From: Hathewaya histolytica
Lineage (GTDB): Bacteria; Bacillota; Clostridia; Clostridiales; Clostridiaceae
Direction: 5' to 3'
Assembly: GCF_901482605.1 (NCBI RefSeq)
Contig: NZ_LR590481.1
Coordinates: 992,001-1,056,000, forward strand
DNA length: 64,000 nucleotides
Under the pieces are notes generated by a model that was not told where the DNA came from, searched no databases, and saw only the letters and a list, made by a program, of their open reading frames with translations. This document shows, one piece after another, positions 19,736-29,356 of this stretch (within the stretch, counting starts at the first letter, position 1; every line of letters begins with the position of its first letter). The position numbers were made by a program, and so were the translations under genes.

Positions 19736-19764
19736 TTGACAGGGCATAATAATTACCTTATTAT
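19736..19764 (+). promoter_or_regulatory. SigA-type promoter
   Basis: TTGACA (19736-19741), 17-nt spacer and TATTAT (19759-19764), lying 60 bp upstream of the GerMN lipoprotein gene. Confidence 0.7.
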
Positions 19765-19824
19765 ATAAAATATAATCACTAACTAAACAATATAAATTTA
19801 ACCTATAATAAGGAGGAACACTTT

Positions 19825-20469
19825 ATGAAAAAGATTTATAAGATTTTAAGTGCCTTTTTAATGGTTTCTGTTTTAAGCATATCTTTAATAGCCTGTGGTA
19901 CTGGGAATAAGGCTGAAGATAAGAAAGCTGATATCAACAAGGAGACAGCTCAAAAGAAAGAGGACGCAAATAAAGAAGTTAGAGAAGATAAAGAAAGTTC
20001 CAAGGAAAGTGATAAAAATAATGCTGAAGGTAATACAGCCGATAATGAAAAAGAAAAGAGTTTAAAAACTGTAAAATTATATTTTTCAGATGAACAAGCT
20101 GAATACCTAGTAGAAGAGTCACGAGAAATTGATAAATTAACACCTAAGACTATATTAGAGGAACTTTTAAAAGGACCTAAAAAGAAAAATTTAAATATAA
20201 CATTAGATAAGAACATAAAGGTAAGAGATGTAGAAGTTAAGGATGGTATAGCTCTTGTAGATTTTGATAAGAATGTACAAGGAAAGATACAAGGTAGTAC
20301 AGGTGAGAGGATGGCTATGTACTCTATATCAAACTCTTTAATATTAAATAAAGAATTAAATATTAAAGCAGTAGAATTTTTAATGGAAGGCAAGAAAATA
20401 GATAGCCTAGGTGGGCATATTCTCTTAGAAGCGCCAGTTAAAGAAAACATTGAAATTATTAAAAAATAA
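19825..20469 (+). CDS. GerMN-domain lipoprotein
   Basis: A 214-residue exported lipoprotein: signal peptide with lipobox SLIAC (Cys near residue 24), then a charged Lys/Glu/Asp-rich linker (about 28-75) and a GerMN domain (about 85-205) with VKLYFSDEQAEYLV and ILEELLKGP. GerM domains occur in spore cortex and germination proteins, but also in other cell-wall lipoproteins. The exact role is open. Confidence 0.85.
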   Translation: MKKIYKILSAFLMVSVLSISLIACGTGNKAEDKKADINKETAQKKEDANKEVREDKESSKESDKNNAEGNTADNEKEKSLKTVKLYFSDEQAEYLVEESREIDKLTPKTILEELLKGPKKKNLNITLDKNIKVRDVEVKDGIALVDFDKNVQGKIQGSTGERMAMYSISNSLILNKELNIKAVEFLMEGKKIDSLGGHILLEAPVKENIEIIKK

Positions 20470-20491
20470 CCGTTTATTTGGTAAATATATT

Positions 20492-20540
20492 AAAGAAGGA
20501 AATACTATAAAATGTGTATAGTATTTTCTTCTTTATTTTT
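20492..20540 (+). terminator. Intrinsic terminator
   Basis: AAAGAAG-G-AAATACTATA (20492-20509) pairs with 20517-20534 with one mismatch, followed by ATTTTT. Confidence 0.8.
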
Positions 20541-20628
20541 TATAAGAATTTTTAGAAAATAGGTTGTTAATAGTAGTATTTAGGTTTATAATTCATTAAT
20601 GATGAAATAATATTTTGCATGGAGGAAC

Positions 20629-21633
20629 ATGGTGGAAAATACTTTTAATATTTTTAAAAGAAGAAAAAATAATGAACTTACAAAGGTTAAAATAAGTAAA
20701 AATCAGGTTATGGGTGGTTTCTTTGGCTTTTGTATAGGCGATGCTTTAGGTGTTCCTGTTGAGTTTATGACTAGGGAAGAATTAGAGGAAAATTTAGTTT
20801 TAAGTATGAGGGGTTATGGAACATACAATCAACCTCCAGGAACTTGGTCCGATGATAGTTCTCTTACATTCTGTCTTGCAGATAGTCTATGTAATGGATT
20901 AAATTATAAAGATATTTCAAAGAAATTTTTAAAATGGAGATATGAAGGAAAATATACCCCATATAGTGTAGCTTTTGGGGTTGATAATACTACGGAAACT
21001 GCTATAGAAAATATTTATAAAGGTATTAACCCAATAGAATGTGGATGTTCTGGTGAAAGAGATAATGGAAATGGGTCTTTAATGAGGGTTTTACCTCTTT
21101 CATATTTTTTAATAAACACAGAAGATGCAAAGAAATTTAATATCATTCATGAAGTTTCTTCAATTACGCACTCACATTTAAGAAGTAAGCTTGCTTGTAG
21201 TATATATGTTCAATTTGCTATAGAACTCCTAAAGGGATCAGATATAAAAGAATCTTATCTTAGAATGCAACATAATATAAATGAATATTATAGTGGAGAT
21301 GAATATAAAGAAGAGATAAATAACTTTCATAGTATTTTAAAAGAAGACATAAGCCTTTGCAGAAAAGAGGAGATTAAATCTACAGGTTATGTAATAGATA
21401 CTCTATATGCTAGTATATGGTGTCTTTTAAATAGTGTATCTTATAAGGAGACTGTATTAAAAGCAGTAAATTTAGGAGGAGATACTGACACTATAGCTGC
21501 AGTGGCAGGAGGGTTAGCAGGCATATTTTATGGTATTGAAAGCATTCCTAAGATATGGGTTCAAAAAATTGCAAAGAAGGCTGAGATTATGAATCTGATA
21601 AATAAATTTACTAAAGCTATGAGTAAAATATGA
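20629..21633 (+). CDS. ADP-ribosylglycohydrolase family protein
   Basis: A DraG/ADP-ribosylhydrolase-fold enzyme of 334 residues. GFCIGDALGVPVEFM and the di-magnesium motif TWSDDSS lie N-terminally, and the other metal site GGDTDTIAAVAGGLAG lies near 285-300. Such enzymes remove ADP-ribose from proteins, nucleic acids or small molecules. ATG 20629 has only 3 nt between it and GGAGG, so GTG 20632 may be the true start. It stands alone with a terminator behind it. Confidence 0.9.
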   Translation: MVENTFNIFKRRKNNELTKVKISKNQVMGGFFGFCIGDALGVPVEFMTREELEENLVLSMRGYGTYNQPPGTWSDDSSLTFCLADSLCNGLNYKDISKKFLKWRYEGKYTPYSVAFGVDNTTETAIENIYKGINPIECGCSGERDNGNGSLMRVLPLSYFLINTEDAKKFNIIHEVSSITHSHLRSKLACSIYVQFAIELLKGSDIKESYLRMQHNINEYYSGDEYKEEINNFHSILKEDISLCRKEEIKSTGYVIDTLYASIWCLLNSVSYKETVLKAVNLGGDTDTIAAVAGGLAGIFYGIESIPKIWVQKIAKKAEIMNLINKFTKAMSKI

Positions 21634-21663
21634 CTAAAGGAATCAATTTATAATTTAAAACAT

Positions 21664-21712
21664 AGTTAAAAAGTACCTAATCTTAATTTTAAGATATAGG
21701 TACTTTTTAACT
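21664..21712. terminator. Bidirectional terminator
   Basis: AGTTAAAAAGTACCTA (21664-21679) is the exact complement of 21697-21712; an inner ATCTTAAT..ATTTTAAGAT stem extends it. It separates convergent genes. Confidence 0.85.
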
Positions 21713-21722
21713 TATATGCTAA

Positions 21723-22958
21723 TTAATAAAAGTCTCTGCGTGATCTAAATTTATTTACTAAGAACACTATTCCAGTAACTAATAATATTATAAGTACTAG
21801 TAATCCAATATATATTAATATATTCTGTTTAATTATATCGAATTTAGATACTTTAGAATATAAATCATATTCCTTCTTAGAATCTCTTTGACTTACAATA
21901 AGTTTTCCAGCAGAGGATTTTGAATTAAGTTTCCATGCATTTAGATTGTTAAGCTTAAATTGTTTTTCTGGTTTTATGTCATTGTTGTAGTATGTAACGT
22001 CTTCTTTAACTTCTACAGGCACGTCCAAAGTTCTTTTAGGTCCTATAAAAGGTAATACTTTATAAGGAACTTTTAATGTAGTAATTGTAGAACCTTTTGA
22101 AACTAACTTTTCTTTTTTAGCACTGTAAGCCCAATTCATTAGATTTTTCATATCTTCAAATACTATGGTATCTTGTGGATAATTGTATTTTGAGTTCATT
22201 ACAACACCAACCATGCGTCTTCCATCTCTCTCGAAGATAGCAGCTAAACACCTTCCAGCTTTAGATGTAACACCGGTTTTTCCACCTACACAACCACCAG
22301 TTCCTACTAGTTTATTTCTATTTTGGACTTTACCTACAGGTCCATTACTAAATTGTAGTGTACTTTCTTTCTTTGCCATGACTTCTTTAACCCATGGATT
22401 TTTATACGCAGCTGAAGCTAGTTTAGTTAAATCGTATGCAGTTGTATAATGTTCTGTTGTATTTTCATCAAGACCATTTGGAGTTATGAAATGAGAGTTT
22501 GTCATATTAAGTTTCTTTGCTTTGTCATTCATAAGTTTAGCAAAGTTTTGCTCATTTCCTGCAACATTATCAGCAATCATATAAGCAATATCGTTGCCAG
22601 AAAATAGTAGTAGAGCATCCATAGCTCCATCAGCAGTTATTGTATCACCGACTTTAACTGGATGAACATTTAATCTATAAGAATATGGCGGTTGTTTAGA
22701 TGCCGTTTCAGTATATTTTAGTTCATCAGTTTTTTGCTTGTTTTCAGCCATTACTAAAGCTGTAAGCATTTTGGTAATAGAAGCTGGATAAGCTTTTTGA
22801 TCAATATTTTTAGTATATACAATCTCATTGGTATCTAAGTCTATAGCTATAGCAGATTTACCTTGAATAACAGGATCTTTTGTTTCCGCAAATACAGGCA
22901 TTGCATTGGTAAAACAAAGACCTAGTGCTAAAAGTAAAGCAGAAATTTTCTTTTTCAA
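21723..22958 (-). CDS. D-alanyl-D-alanine carboxypeptidase (DacA/DacF-like penicillin-binding protein)
   Basis: Exported serine peptidase that trims the pentapeptide of peptidoglycan. The 411-residue protein has a signal peptide (cut after about residue 24, AMPVFA), active-site SxxK at Ser60-Lys63 (SITK), SGN-type motif FSGND and KTG (GGKTGVTSKAG). A C-terminal beta domain precedes a membrane helix (about 375-400) that anchors it. This layout fits S11 carboxypeptidases, some of which act in sporulation. Confidence 0.92.
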   Translation of the reverse strand: MKKKISALLLALGLCFTNAMPVFAETKDPVIQGKSAIAIDLDTNEIVYTKNIDQKAYPASITKMLTALVMAENKQKTDELKYTETASKQPPYSYRLNVHPVKVGDTITADGAMDALLLFSGNDIAYMIADNVAGNEQNFAKLMNDKAKKLNMTNSHFITPNGLDENTTEHYTTAYDLTKLASAAYKNPWVKEVMAKKESTLQFSNGPVGKVQNRNKLVGTGGCVGGKTGVTSKAGRCLAAIFERDGRRMVGVVMNSKYNYPQDTIVFEDMKNLMNWAYSAKKEKLVSKGSTITTLKVPYKVLPFIGPKRTLDVPVEVKEDVTYYNNDIKPEKQFKLNNLNAWKLNSKSSAGKLIVSQRDSKKEYDLYSKVSKFDIIKQNILIYIGLLVLIILLVTGIVFLVNKFRSRRDFY

Positions 22959-23294
22959 TTTTCATCTCTCCATTTATGTAATTTATATTCGTTAATTAAA
23001 CATAAATAGTATAACATTATAATAATAATATAACAAGATTTAAAGCGGAGTTAAAGCTATGAGATTAAGGGACAAGTATTATTTATTAACATAAAATTTA
23101 TAATTATTTAATATAATAAAATCAAGAACAGTGATATAATGTTACAAAAATAAGCATTTTAAAAGTATTCTACCTTCTAAAATTTAAATATTTACAAATT
23201 AAATAAATTTTTGCAAAGAGTGTTTATTTTACAAAAATAATAGTATATAATAAAATTATTGTTATAGATATATTAGGAAAGATGAGGTGGCTAT
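22959..23294. other. Intergenic region without a gene
   Basis: 336 bp between the carboxypeptidase start and the small Cys-rich gene. It is AT-rich and must hold the divergent promoters, but I see no clear -35/-10 pair or structured RNA. Confidence 0.5.
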
Positions 23295-23510
23295 ATGTCA
23301 AAGTGTCCATTTTTATCTAATAATATTGAAGATGTAAATTGTTTTAAGGAATGTTGTTTTTACAAAGAACCTGTAGCCCAAAAATGTCCATTTAAACAAA
23401 GTGAAGAAGCAACGAATTTTGAAGTTAAAGAAATTGAGGAGAAGTATGGTTTATATAGTGAAGAAAATTCTTTACTAGATATTATATACGACGGTAAAAA
23501 CATAGGATAG
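23295..23510 (+). CDS. Small cysteine-rich protein of unknown function
   Basis: A 71-residue protein with a Cys-rich N-terminus: CPFLSNN, NCFKECCFY and KCPFKQ, six cysteines in the first 36 residues, then an acidic tail. The pattern suggests a metal- or Fe-S-binding peptide. GAGGTGG precedes the start and a strong terminator follows. I do not recognise the family. Confidence 0.75.
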   Translation: MSKCPFLSNNIEDVNCFKECCFYKEPVAQKCPFKQSEEATNFEVKEIEEKYGLYSEENSLLDIIYDGKNIG

Positions 23511-23514
23511 CTGA

Positions 23515-23562
23515 TAGCATAAAAATAAGGGATTCTAAATGAAATCCCTTATTTTTATGCTA
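23515..23562. terminator. Bidirectional terminator
   Basis: TAGCATAAAAATAAGGGATT is matched by its complement ending at 23562, a 20-bp stem with an 8-nt loop between convergent genes. Confidence 0.9.
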
Positions 23563-23579
23563 AATTATATATTAAAAGC

Positions 23580-23942
23580 TTAATTTTTATTACAACCACT
23601 GCAACCAGAACAACTTTTGCATGATTTCTTAGATTTATTACATCCACCGCAAAAGGATTTTGAAGTATCCCTTTGAAGTACTTGAATCATAAAAGAACCT
23701 TCTCTAAAAACTAAGACTATTTCTTTACATAAATCAGATATTTCTTCTGTATAGACTATTTTTAAATCTTCTATAGAATCTTCTATATCATTAGAATTTT
23801 TGTTATCTAGAGTTAAAGATACTTTATTCTTGCAACAGCTTCCTTTAGACAATCTAAGATAATTATATTCTTTATGATTATCTAGAATTTTTAGAAGTCT
23901 ATCATAAGCTTCTTCAGATATCTTTATCTTAATTTTATTCAT
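23580..23942 (-). CDS. HesB/IscA-like protein with Cys-rich tail
   Basis: About 120 residues: KIKISEEAYDRLLKILDNH..YLRLS and a central fold resembling HesB-like proteins of clostridia, then a Cys-rich tail (CGGC, CKSCSGCSGC). I start at ATG 23942, preceded by AAGGAG; a longer frame runs into pncB. It begins 11 bp after the pncB stop, so the two are probably co-transcribed. HesB-like proteins handle Fe-S clusters, but this branch is uncharacterised. Confidence 0.75.
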   Translation of the reverse strand: MNKIKIKISEEAYDRLLKILDNHKEYNYLRLSKGSCCKNKVSLTLDNKNSNDIEDSIEDLKIVYTEEISDLCKEIVLVFREGSFMIQVLQRDTSKSFCGGCNKSKKSCKSCSGCSGCNKN

Positions 23943-23952
23943 AAATTCTCCT

Positions 23953-25431
23953 TTATTCAAATATATTTGAGTACTTATGAAGAAGTCCTTGTTTAAGTTC
24001 CCATAATTCTTGTGATAGGTCCACATAGTAACTGTGAGGATTATCAAATCTTAAAACTTCAGGCCACAACTTAGAAAGTTCCTTTTCTGCAAATTTTTTA
24101 ATTTCCATTACAGAAGGGCTTTTATATACAGGCTTTCCTTTATCAAATATTTTAACCATTAGTTCTTTAACATAGAAGTTTGTAAGTTTTTTCTTTTTCC
24201 AAGTGAAAACTGGGTCAAATATAGTAAGGGTTTTAGCGTCATCTATAGATTCATTGTGTAGTGTTATGAGATCTGCTATAGCTTTATCAGTTTTCTTATC
24301 AAATATTCTATAGAGTTTTTTAAATCCAGGATTAGTTATCTTCTCTTCATTTTCACTTATTTTTATCCTAGGATAAATTTCACCTTTGTAATCCTCTACT
24401 GCAGCTAATTTATATACTCCGCCAAATACAGGTTCAGATTTTGCAGTTATTAATCTTTCTCCTACCCCGAAGCTATCTATTTGAGCTCCGTTTTCTAATA
24501 CTCCCCTTATTATATATTCATCTAGGGAATTTGAAATTGTTATTTTAGCATCTTGATACCCAGCATCGTCTAACATCTTTCTTGCTTTCTTAGTAAGATA
24601 AGTTATATCACCACTATCAATTCTAATGCCTTTTGGTCTTTTTCCCATAGGTTTTAGAACCTCATCAAAAACTTTTATAGCATTTGGGATACCTGATTTT
24701 AAAACATTATAAGTATCTACTAGAAGAAGACAATCATCTGGGTAAGATTCTGCCCAAGCTTTAAAAGATTCGTACTCGCTTTCAAATAATTGTATCCAAC
24801 TATGAGCCATGGTACCTATTGCTGGTATTTTAAACATTTCTTCTGCTATAGTACATGCAGTTGCAGAGCAACCCCCAATAGCTGCAGCTCTAGCTCCAAA
24901 TATTGCTCCGTCATAACCTTGAGCCCTTCTTGAACCAAACTCCATAACAGGTTTTCCTTTAGCGGCTCTGCATATTCTATTAGATTTAGTAGCAATTAGT
25001 GTTTGGTGATTTATAGTAAGTAAAATCATAGTTTCTACAAATTGAGCTTGCATTATAGGGCCTCTTACTGTAATTAAAGGCTCTCCGGGAAAAACTGGAT
25101 TTCCTTCTGGTATAGCCCACACATCACATTCAAATTTAAAATTTCTTAAATACTCAATAAACTCCTCAGAGAATAAGTTCTTTTCTTTTAAATACTCTAT
25201 ATCTCTCTCAGTAAAGGAAAGTTCTGATAGATACTCAATTAATTGTTCAACACCAGCCATAATACAGTATCCACCGCCATCTGGAGTTCTTCTAAAGAAC
25301 ATATCAAAATAAGCTATCTTATTTCCTACGTTACTATTTAAATAACCGTTAGCCATGGTTAGTTCATAAAAATCTACAAGCATTGTAAGATTTCTTTCAC
25401 ATCTATCTGTAAATTTATTGTTATACTCCAT
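23953..25431 (-). CDS. pncB: Nicotinate phosphoribosyltransferase
   Basis: First enzyme of the Preiss-Handler NAD salvage pathway: nicotinate plus PRPP to nicotinate mononucleotide. The 492-residue protein starts DRCERNLTMLVDFYELTMANGY and contains EFGSRRAQG, the family motif, and IRIDSGDITYLTKKAR. The length suits the clostridial type. It leads into the HesB-like gene. Confidence 0.95.
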   Translation of the reverse strand: MEYNNKFTDRCERNLTMLVDFYELTMANGYLNSNVGNKIAYFDMFFRRTPDGGGYCIMAGVEQLIEYLSELSFTERDIEYLKEKNLFSEEFIEYLRNFKFECDVWAIPEGNPVFPGEPLITVRGPIMQAQFVETMILLTINHQTLIATKSNRICRAAKGKPVMEFGSRRAQGYDGAIFGARAAAIGGCSATACTIAEEMFKIPAIGTMAHSWIQLFESEYESFKAWAESYPDDCLLLVDTYNVLKSGIPNAIKVFDEVLKPMGKRPKGIRIDSGDITYLTKKARKMLDDAGYQDAKITISNSLDEYIIRGVLENGAQIDSFGVGERLITAKSEPVFGGVYKLAAVEDYKGEIYPRIKISENEEKITNPGFKKLYRIFDKKTDKAIADLITLHNESIDDAKTLTIFDPVFTWKKKKLTNFYVKELMVKIFDKGKPVYKSPSVMEIKKFAEKELSKLWPEVLRFDNPHSYYVDLSQELWELKQGLLHKYSNIFE

Positions 25432-25555
25432 AATTCTCTCCCTTTAATATTTTATTTAATCTCAATATTGTCTATACTTATAGTAAGTACTCATTTCAAT
25501 TTTAATATGAAAGAAGATATATTACAACTTATAAAATAGATTTAGGAGGATAAAA

Positions 25556-27565
25556 TTGCATATAGTACAGGAATTAGATAAGGAACAGGAAAATGCTAAA
25601 ACCATAGAAGAAAAAAATGTGCTCATTGTTGCAGCACCTGGTTCTGGGAAGACTACAACCATAATAAATAGGGTAGCCTTTTTACAGAAAAAAGGTGTTA
25701 GTAGAGATAATATTATAGTTATTACCTTTACTAAAGCAGCAGCTAGTAACATGAAAGAGAAGTATAAAAAATTGACCTATAATGATAACATACCCTTTTT
25801 TGGAACTTTTCATAGCCTTTTTTATAAAATATTAAGAAGAAGTGGATATAAGTTTGATATTATACCTAACTTTGAAGTTATAAATTTAATGAAAGAGGTT
25901 TTAGGAAAATTTTATGATGATGTATCGGAAGAAAAGATAAGAGAAATACTAAATTATATATCTATATTTAAATCATCAAATTTAAACCTATTTGAATTTA
26001 ATATAGAAAATTATCCTATGGAGATATTTAAATTTGCCTATGAACATTATGAATCATATAAAGAAAGTAAAAATTATTATGATTTTGACGATCTTCAAAT
26101 AAAGGCTTTAAATTTGCTTCTAAAAAATGAAAGCTTGATTAAGTCTTACAGCAGGTTATTTAAATACATATTAATAGATGAGTTTCAGGATTGTGATATG
26201 CTACAAATAGAAGTTTTAAAGTTATTTGAGAAAATGGGCTCCTCAATTTTTGCAGTAGGGGATGAAGATCAATGTATATATGGTTTTAGAGGATCAAGAC
26301 CTGATTGTATGGTGAATTTTTCTGAACATTTTCCAAAGGGCATTAAGCTATATTTATGTAATAATTATAGAAGTCCTCAAAACATTGTTGAAAGTTCAAA
26401 GAGTATAATAAAAAATAATTTAATGAGAAATCATAAGAATATAGTAGCTAAAAATGAGAGTCTTGGAGATATAAAAGTAAAACTTTATAAAGATGAGGGT
26501 GAAGAGGCAGAAGGTATTGGAGATCATATCTTGAAGATAACTTGTGGGGAAAAATATAAATTTTCTCATAATGCCATTTTATATAGAACAAACTTAGAGA
26601 GCAGAAGTATAATAGATGCTTTTATACGAAGAGGAATACCTTTTACCCTCATAGATAAGGAATATAATTTTTATGAACATTTTATATGTAGGGATATATT
26701 ATCTTATTTAAGACTAAGTCTAGATCCTACAGATAGGGAAAGTTTTGCAAGGATTATAAATAAGCCCTTTAGATATATAAGTAAAGATTCTATTCAAAAA
26801 CTTAAAAGATATAGGGAAAAAATAGATGTTTTTGATATTTTGACTTCTTTTGAAGAGATAAAAGAATTTCAACTCAAGAACCTTATGAAAGTTAGAAAGG
26901 ATATAAACTATTTAAATAAAATCTCCTTAGGCACTGCAATAGATTATGTTTTATATGAACTTGATTACCATAAGTATATAGAAGAATACTCTAAAAAGTA
27001 TAAAAGCAAATTAAATGAACTAGAGGAGATTATAAAGGAATTTAGAGAGTCAGCTATTCCTTTTAGAAATATTTTAAGTTTTTTATGTCATATAGAAAAA
27101 GTGAAGAATGAGATAGAAAAAAGCAAAACAAAGAAAGAAGGGGTGCTCTTAAGTACAATACATGGTGTTAAGGGCATGGAATTTAAAAACGTATTTTTAA
27201 TAAATATAAATGAAGAAATAATCCCACATAGTAATTCTATGGAATCAAAGGAAAATATAGAAGAAGAAAGAAGACTGTTTTATGTGGGAGTTACTCGTAC
27301 TATGGAAAATTTATTTATAGGAACATTAAGAACTATTAAAGGAAAAGGAATTAAACCATCAAGATTTTTAAAGGAAATGGATATTGAAGGAAAGGAAATC
27401 GGCAATTTCGAAGTGGGTTCTAAAATTAATCACAAAGTTTTAGGACAAGGGGAAGTGCTTAACGTAAATGAAAACATTATAAATATTTTATTTAATGATG
27501 GTATAGAAAGAAAGTTGGATTTCTCTGTAAGTTATTATGGTGGACTTATAGAAAAAATTGAATAA
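25556..27565 (+). CDS. UvrD/PcrA-type ATP-dependent DNA helicase
   Basis: Superfamily I 3'-5' helicase of 669 residues, a little short for PcrA. The start is TTG 25556, six bases after AGGAGG. Motifs: Walker A AAPGSGKT (26-33), motif Ia TFTKAAASNM, motif II ILIDEFQDCD, motif III GDEDQCIYGFRGS, motif V STIHGVKGMEF and motif VI EERRLFYVGVTRT. A small basic beta-domain follows. It ends just before the prophage integrase. Confidence 0.9.
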   Translation: MHIVQELDKEQENAKTIEEKNVLIVAAPGSGKTTTIINRVAFLQKKGVSRDNIIVITFTKAAASNMKEKYKKLTYNDNIPFFGTFHSLFYKILRRSGYKFDIIPNFEVINLMKEVLGKFYDDVSEEKIREILNYISIFKSSNLNLFEFNIENYPMEIFKFAYEHYESYKESKNYYDFDDLQIKALNLLLKNESLIKSYSRLFKYILIDEFQDCDMLQIEVLKLFEKMGSSIFAVGDEDQCIYGFRGSRPDCMVNFSEHFPKGIKLYLCNNYRSPQNIVESSKSIIKNNLMRNHKNIVAKNESLGDIKVKLYKDEGEEAEGIGDHILKITCGEKYKFSHNAILYRTNLESRSIIDAFIRRGIPFTLIDKEYNFYEHFICRDILSYLRLSLDPTDRESFARIINKPFRYISKDSIQKLKRYREKIDVFDILTSFEEIKEFQLKNLMKVRKDINYLNKISLGTAIDYVLYELDYHKYIEEYSKKYKSKLNELEEIIKEFRESAIPFRNILSFLCHIEKVKNEIEKSKTKKEGVLLSTIHGVKGMEFKNVFLININEEIIPHSNSMESKENIEEERRLFYVGVTRTMENLFIGTLRTIKGKGIKPSRFLKEMDIEGKEIGNFEVGSKINHKVLGQGEVLNVNENIINILFNDGIERKLDFSVSYYGGLIEKIE

Positions 27566-27600
27566 ATATAGAATTTAATGTTTTTAAATATGATTTTATT

Positions 27601-27631
27601 CCATACATGTAATACAAAAAAACATGTGTGG
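27601..27631. repeat. 10-bp inverted repeat at the host/prophage boundary
   Basis: CCATACATGT (27601-27610) and ACATGTGTGG (27622-27631) form a stem with one G-T pair; GTATGG recurs at 27634-27639. There is no U-run. It lies between the host helicase and the integrase start, a place where attL or integrase-binding sites are expected. Confidence 0.45.
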
Positions 27632-27646
27632 AGGTATGGAACGAAA

Positions 27647-28609
27647 ATGGCTAAATTATTGTTAAAAAATATTAAAAAATCAACAAACAAAACAGTAAAA
27701 GAAACTTATGAAGAATATATAGATTATTGTATTGCTATAGGACAACGACCAAAAACAATAGAATCCAAAGAAAAATTTTGTAAGTACGTGTTAAATAAAG
27801 TGGTCAACTTAGATGGTAACATTTCACAAATTACAAAAGAGAAGATACAATCCTATATTATTTTTATGCGTAAAAATAACTACAAAGGCAACACTTATCA
27901 GACTTTTGTTATAAAGTTAAGAGCTTTCTTGACTTATTGTTTTATGCGAAATTATTTAAATGAATTTAATGTTAAAATTCCTAATATAGATTTAGAGAAA
28001 AAAGAAATATATACAGAGGAAGAATTAAATAAGCTGCTTAAAAAACCTGATTTAAGTAAATGCTTGGTGGGAGAGTATAAAAGTTGGGTTACTTGTAACT
28101 TCCTGTTGGGTACAGGCTGTAGAGCAGAAACGCTTCTTCATGTTCACGTGGAAGATATAGATTTTGTAAAAGATTCAATTTTATTTAGGCACATGAAAAC
28201 AAAGAGACAAATAACCGTACCACTATCAAACACTTTAAAAGTTGTATTAAGAGAATACATATCTGTTTTGGGATTAAGTAATAACGATTTATTATTTCCA
28301 AAATTAAACATGCAAAAAATGAGATATGATACATTGCATCAAAATATAAAAAACTTTTTTGATAATAGAAAAGTTGTTTTTAGGGGCATTAATGTTTTTA
28401 GGAATACTTTTGCTACTATGTTTATACTAAATAAAGGTGACATCTATAGATTAAAGGTTATTTTAGGTCACAGTAATATAAAAACTACCGAAAGATATAT
28501 TAATTTATTACCATTAGATTTTAATGAGGATATATGTGACTATAACCCCTTAGATATATTGTCTAAGAAAAATATAAGAACAACATTTAATAGGGGAGGT
28601 AGACGTTAA
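27647..28609 (+). CDS. int: Prophage tyrosine recombinase / integrase
   Basis: Site-specific recombinase for integration and excision. I start at ATG 27647 (320 residues), after GGAGG. An N-terminal SAM-like core-binding domain spans about 10-110 and the catalytic domain about 125-310. Catalytic residues: Arg159 (TGCRAE), a Lys in the beta-hairpin (HMKTKRQ), Arg252 (NVFRNTFAT), His275 (LGHSN) and Tyr284 (TERYI). The box II first His is Asn249. It reads into the prophage and overlaps the next gene by TAATG. Confidence 0.92.
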   Translation: MAKLLLKNIKKSTNKTVKETYEEYIDYCIAIGQRPKTIESKEKFCKYVLNKVVNLDGNISQITKEKIQSYIIFMRKNNYKGNTYQTFVIKLRAFLTYCFMRNYLNEFNVKIPNIDLEKKEIYTEEELNKLLKKPDLSKCLVGEYKSWVTCNFLLGTGCRAETLLHVHVEDIDFVKDSILFRHMKTKRQITVPLSNTLKVVLREYISVLGLSNNDLLFPKLNMQKMRYDTLHQNIKNFFDNRKVVFRGINVFRNTFATMFILNKGDIYRLKVILGHSNIKTTERYINLLPLDFNEDICDYNPLDILSKKNIRTTFNRGGRR

Positions 28610-29043
28610 TGACTAATTACACTATTACCTCCAACTTAGACATAACCAACTTAAAATTATCAGATGGTGCATATAGATGCTATAACCTATTATTAAGTAT
28701 GTGTTATGGGGATAAGAATACTTGTTATCCTAGTATCAAATACATTGCTAATTCTTTAGGTAAGAGTTGTAGAACTATTAATAGATATCTAAAAGAATTA
28801 GTTAAATTGGGATATATTTCTAAACGCAGAAGAGGCTCTATTTCTAACATATACACGCTATTACAGAAGAAAGTTAACGAAGTAGTACAAAAGGTTAAGG
28901 ACACAGTTAAAGGCTCTAAAACAGGCTATAAGGCTAAGAAAACAAGCTTTACAGATTACAAGCAAAGGGATTATGATTTTAATAAATTAGAAGAGCTATT
29001 ACTCCATGGAAAGGGTAATTATCAGGATTGCTTAAAGGAATAA
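28609..29043 (+). CDS. HTH-domain protein (replication initiator-like N-terminus)
   Basis: 144 residues. A winged-helix segment (about 15-80: LSDGAYRCYNLLLSMCYGDKNTCYPSIKYIANSLGKSCRTINRYLKELVK in parts) resembles the HTH_36 domain found in replication and plasmid proteins. The C-terminal half is basic and disordered-looking. It is coupled to the integrase and is followed directly by a dyad element. It could initiate replication or regulate excision; the evidence does not separate these. Confidence 0.65.
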   Translation: MTNYTITSNLDITNLKLSDGAYRCYNLLLSMCYGDKNTCYPSIKYIANSLGKSCRTINRYLKELVKLGYISKRRRGSISNIYTLLQKKVNEVVQKVKDTVKGSKTGYKAKKTSFTDYKQRDYDFNKLEELLLHGKGNYQDCLKE

Positions 29044-29048
29044 AGTTC

Positions 29049-29116
29049 AAACCGTTCCATTATTAAACACCTAATATATATATATTAATAGGGAGGTTTA
29101 AAAAAGTGAACGGTTT
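29049..29116. repeat. 68-bp dyad element, copy 1
   Basis: Outer arms AAACCGTTC (29049-29057) and GAACGGTTT (29108-29116) flank an AT-rich core with inner TTAAAC..GTTTAA complementarity. A second copy lies at 37104-37173 in inverted orientation. The right arm (from 29088) matches the left arm of copy 2 as reverse complement at 28 of 29 positions. Possible operator or replication element. Confidence 0.8.
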
Positions 29117-29135
29117 AGAAAAGAGAAAGCACCTA

Positions 29136-29160
29136 CAGAGCAGCCACTCATATAGGTGCA
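29136..29160. repeat. Small hairpin in leader region
   Basis: GCACCTA..TAGGTGC, a 7-bp stem with an 11-nt loop, inside the 600-bp non-coding block downstream of the HTH gene. Confidence 0.5.
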
Positions 29161-29284
29161 AAACAACTTAATATCCATATATATAACACTTAATACTATT
29201 ATAGCAAAAATTTTTTAAAATATGAATAGGTTAAGTGTATTTGTCATGTTCTTTTTCTCTTTCATTAGCAATATTAACAACTTT

Positions 29285-29339
29285 AAATAGTATTATAAAC
29301 TATATTAATCTATATTTAGTATGGTTTATAATACTATTT
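29285..29339. repeat. 16-bp perfect inverted repeat
   Basis: AAATAGTATTATAAAC (29285-29300) and its exact complement (29324-29339) with a 23-nt loop, followed by TTTTTTATT. The first 15 bases recur at 33678-33692. It may be a terminator, or a pair of binding sites shared with the 33.6 kb region. Confidence 0.75.
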
Positions 29340-29356
29340 TTTATTATATATAAAAG

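Noticed and set aside
19950-20450. 166-codon minus-strand ORF
   Set aside because: Antisense shadow of the GerMN lipoprotein gene with Ser/Phe-rich content.
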